Source: Burkholderia sp. (GTDB lineage: Bacteria; Pseudomonadota; Gammaproteobacteria; Burkholderiales; Burkholderiaceae). From it: a stretch of DNA of 64,000 bases. Numbering within the stretch: position 1 is the first letter of the stretch; each line of letters begins with the position of its first letter. The notes under the pieces are model-generated. The model made no database searches and was not told the DNA's origin. It was given only the letters and a program-made list of their open reading frames with translations. Positions 61,883-64,000 of this stretch are shown here, one piece after another. The DNA lies in assembly GCA_031253835.1 (NCBI GenBank), contig JAIRVP010000016.1:1-64000 (forward strand). The letters are read 5' to 3'. Position numbers and translations under genes: made by a program.

Positions 61883-63019
61883 TCACCGCGACGACGGGCG
61901 CGAATCCGCGAGCGGCATCGCCAGGCCCGCGGCCGCCGGCGTGCGGCGCCGGCGCAGCATGTCGCGCGTGATCCGCACGTGCTGCTCGGCGAACGCCTGC
62001 GTGGTCAGGTCGCGATCGCGCAGGCACGCGGCGGCAGCCCGCGCGCAGTCGAGCGCCGCCACCGGATCGGCGACGAAACGGTCGGCGGCCTGGCGCATCG
62101 CCTGCGCGTCGAACGCCGGCACGTACGCGGCCGTATCGTGCGGGAAGTAGTCGCTGAGACCGCCGACGTCGGACACGATCATCGGCTTGCCGACGGCCGC
62201 CGCCTCGAGCATCACGGTGATACCCGACGCGTGGAAATTCGGCCGCAGCGGCACGACGATCACGTCGGCCCATGCGTACAGTTCGTGCTGCTTCGCGAGC
62301 CCCGACGCCGAACCGATCTTCACGTTCGGCGCATGCCACTCGCGCGGCACGCGGCGGCGCGTCGCGAGCCGCACGTCGTAGCGCTCGTCGCCGCCGAACG
62401 CGGCGAGGAACGTGCGCCAGTCGCGGTCTCGGTCGTTGCCGATCGCCGCGATCCGCAGCGGCCGGTTCGGCTTCCATTGCTGCGGCTCGGTCAGCGGGAA
62501 ATCCTGCGTGTTCAGCCCGTAGTAGACGAACTCGGCTTCGCGGCCGAGATAGCGGCGGCACAGGTCGGCGTTGTCGCGCGCCAGCGTGGTCAGCGCGTCG
62601 GCGCGCTTGAGCAGCTTGCGGTACAGCCAGCGGCGCGGGCCGCCGAAGCTGCCCCACTTGTCGAACAGCCACACGCTCTGCGCGAGCAGCAGCGGGCGCT
62701 TGCCCTGCGCACCGGCGAGCTTCAGGACCAGCGAGGCCGCGAGGTGCTCCTGTTCCGTGTGCGTCCAGATCACGTCGGTGTTCAGCAGCGCGGCGCGATT
62801 GCGCCACGCATGCACGACGTCGAAGCCGAGCGCCGCCTTCAGCGCGCGGCGTGCGAGGCCGGCGACGCGGCTCTCGCCGCCGTCCTGCGAATAGGTCAGC
62901 CGGAATTCGTCGGATTCGGCGTGGTGATAGCCGTACAGGCAGCCGATGTTCTCGCCTTTCCGGTAGGTACGCGGATCGGCGCCGTAGAACAAATGGACGT
63001 GAACTTTCGTTGAAGTCAT
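61883..63019 (-). CDS. glycosyltransferase (GT-B fold, GT4-like)
   Basis: The 378-residue protein has a GT-B fold. The C-terminal half contains LRIAAIGNDRDRDWRTFLAAF and SGITVMLEAAAVGKPMIVSDVGGL, the latter in the place of the GT4 E-x7-E region. The N-terminal domain begins VHVHLFYGADPRTYRKGENIGCLYGYH. It lies ten bases upstream of the polymerase gene and 22 bases after the GT2 gene. Donor and acceptor are unknown. Confidence 0.88.
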   Translation of the reverse strand: MTSTKVHVHLFYGADPRTYRKGENIGCLYGYHHAESDEFRLTYSQDGGESRVAGLARRALKAALGFDVVHAWRNRAALLNTDVIWTHTEQEHLAASLVLKLAGAQGKRPLLLAQSVWLFDKWGSFGGPRRWLYRKLLKRADALTTLARDNADLCRRYLGREAEFVYYGLNTQDFPLTEPQQWKPNRPLRIAAIGNDRDRDWRTFLAAFGGDERYDVRLATRRRVPREWHAPNVKIGSASGLAKQHELYAWADVIVVPLRPNFHASGITVMLEAAAVGKPMIVSDVGGLSDYFPHDTAAYVPAFDAQAMRQAADRFVADPVAALDCARAAAACLRDRDLTTQAFAEQHVRITRDMLRRRRTPAAAGLAMPLADSRPSSR

Positions 63020-63041
63020 GCAAGCCCTCCGGGGGTGCCGT

Positions 63042-64000
63042 TCAAGACGTCACCGGCGGCATCGCCGCACGGTGGGGGGCAAGGTTCGCGCGGCGGGCAT
63101 CGCGCGCACCGCGGCGCACCGCGCGCCAGTGGTCGCGGATCCGCTCGCGCTGCGCCGTATGCAGCGACAGCAGCACGTGCGCGAAGCCCGGGTAGACGCG
63201 CGTACCGACCAGCGTCCACCACCACCACGCGATCTCGCGCCGCAGCGGCGGCAGGTGCTCGCGCAGGATCAGGTGCATGTTGTACGCGCCGTTGCTGATC
63301 GCATTCAGCGACGCGGCATCGCGCCGGTCGTCGTCGAAGCGTTCCGCCGGAAAATGATCGACCGCGATCGCCGGGTCGTAGACGAGCTTCCAGCCGTCGC
63401 GCTGCACGTGCATGCTGAAACCCATGTCGTTGTGCACCTGCGCACCGGCGCCGCGCAGCCGCGTGTCGAAGCGCAGCCGCTCGATCGCGGCGCGGCGGTA
63501 GCTCATGTTCGCGCCTTTCAGCATGTCGACTTCGCGTGCGCCGCCGACGCCGAGATGGTGATTGCCGACGATCTTGCCGGACAGCGTGAGCTGGCCGACG
63601 AGCTCGCGCGATTCGTCGAGCACGCGGCCCTTCTCGTGGACCCAGTCGCGCCCGCCGACCGCGCCCACGCGCGGATCGGCCTCGAATACCGATTCGACGC
63701 GGGCGAGCCAGTCGGGATGCGGCGCCGCATCGTCGTCGGTGATCGCCACGATGTCGCCGTGCGCGGAGTCGAGCCCCTTGTTCAGCGCGGCGACCTGCCC
63801 CGGCACGTCGACCGGCACGATGCGCAGCGGCAGCGCGCCGCCGACCGCCGGATCGGCGAGCCGCTCGTGCGTGGCGTCGTCCTCCGGGCGCGCGACGACG
63901 ATCACCTCGTCGGGCAGCCGCTGCTGCCGCTGCAGCGCCAGCAGGCAGCGCGCGAGGTCGGCGGGACGCCGGTAGGTCGGAACGAGCACGGAAATTTTCA
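63042..64000 (-). CDS. glycosyltransferase family 2 (GT-A fold), N-terminus at window edge
   Basis: The gene enters from the right edge. In frame, the last bases of the window read (A)TG AAA ATT TCC, so the ATG itself starts one base outside and the protein would begin MKISVLVPTYRRPADLARCL, a typical GT2 opening. The GT-A DXD-like element appears as VAITDDDAAPHPDW. About 320 residues are encoded. The catalytic C-terminal half has no obvious membrane segment except WWWWTLVG. It is the upstream gene of the five visible polysaccharide genes, but the operon's promoter lies outside the window. Confidence 0.88.
   Translation of the reverse strand, partial: KISVLVPTYRRPADLARCLLALQRQQRLPDEVIVVARPEDDATHERLADPAVGGALPLRIVPVDVPGQVAALNKGLDSAHGDIVAITDDDAAPHPDWLARVESVFEADPRVGAVGGRDWVHEKGRVLDESRELVGQLTLSGKIVGNHHLGVGGAREVDMLKGANMSYRRAAIERLRFDTRLRGAGAQVHNDMGFSMHVQRDGWKLVYDPAIAVDHFPAERFDDDRRDAASLNAISNGAYNMHLILREHLPPLRREIAWWWWTLVGTRVYPGFAHVLLSLHTAQRERIRDHWRAVRRGARDARRANLAPHRAAMPPVTS

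Overview
The window reads as a stretch of chromosome from a Burkholderia species, most likely the Burkholderia cepacia complex. I infer this from the very high GC content with GC-ending codons, the run xseB-ispA-dxs-folE2 beside tsaD, the DUF3563 and BPSS1780-family proteins, and the ohrR-ohr pair. No database search was possible, so species and replicon are inference. Genes are closely packed on both strands. I found no tRNA, rRNA, CRISPR array or phage module.

Layout. At 1-1,130 there is a decayed edge with IS3-family remnants and a small XRE regulator. At 1,130-6,400 is housekeeping: tsaD, then the leftward operon xseB-ispA-dxs-folE2, which makes isoprenoid precursors and starts folate synthesis. 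At 6,660-15,220 lie a Rieske oxygenase, a mercaptopyruvate sulfurtransferase, a Tat-exported dienelactone hydrolase-like protein, NDH-2, polA and a LOG-family protein, the last two with start codons one base apart. At 15,600-23,400 is an accessory block: a LysR regulator divergent from a cupin/SDR/aldo-keto reductase unit, a GlxA-type AraC regulator, a two-domain tautomerase and a Tat-lipoprotein GH35 beta-galactosidase.

At 23,480-31,100 are amn, a DUF2782 protein with thrB, a BPSS1780-family membrane protein, ohrR-ohr with visible operators, a DUF3563 micro-gene behind a striking palindrome, a PHB-depolymerase-type esterase and a PAP2 phosphatase. At 31,170-36,160 modABC runs towards modE, with a ModE-like box ahead of modA, followed by a CHAD protein. 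At 36,280-48,700 are regulators, transporters, a CNNM/CBS protein, a thiamine-phosphate-synthase-like protein, a trehalohydrolase-like protein that seems to have lost its catalytic residues, a methyltransferase, a GST, a phosphoesterase, a RES-Xre toxin-antitoxin pair and an amino-acid binding protein.

At 48,715-64,000 there is about 1 kb without a convincing gene, a sigma-54 activator with a VpsR-like N-terminus, a ferritin-like predicted hydrolase, an FKBP isomerase, an AraC regulator with a multidrug exporter, an HxlR regulator divergent from a second exporter, and finally a leftward polysaccharide cluster (GT2, GT, polymerase/ligase, GT, GT) that runs off the right edge.

How parts work together. 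ModE probably senses molybdate and represses modABC. OhrR probably represses ohr until organic peroxide oxidises its cysteine. The LysR and HxlR proteins probably control their divergent neighbours through the repeats between them. The VpsR-like activator may connect cyclic-di-GMP or sigma-54 control to exopolysaccharide genes, possibly the cluster 7-13 kb away, but that link is inference.
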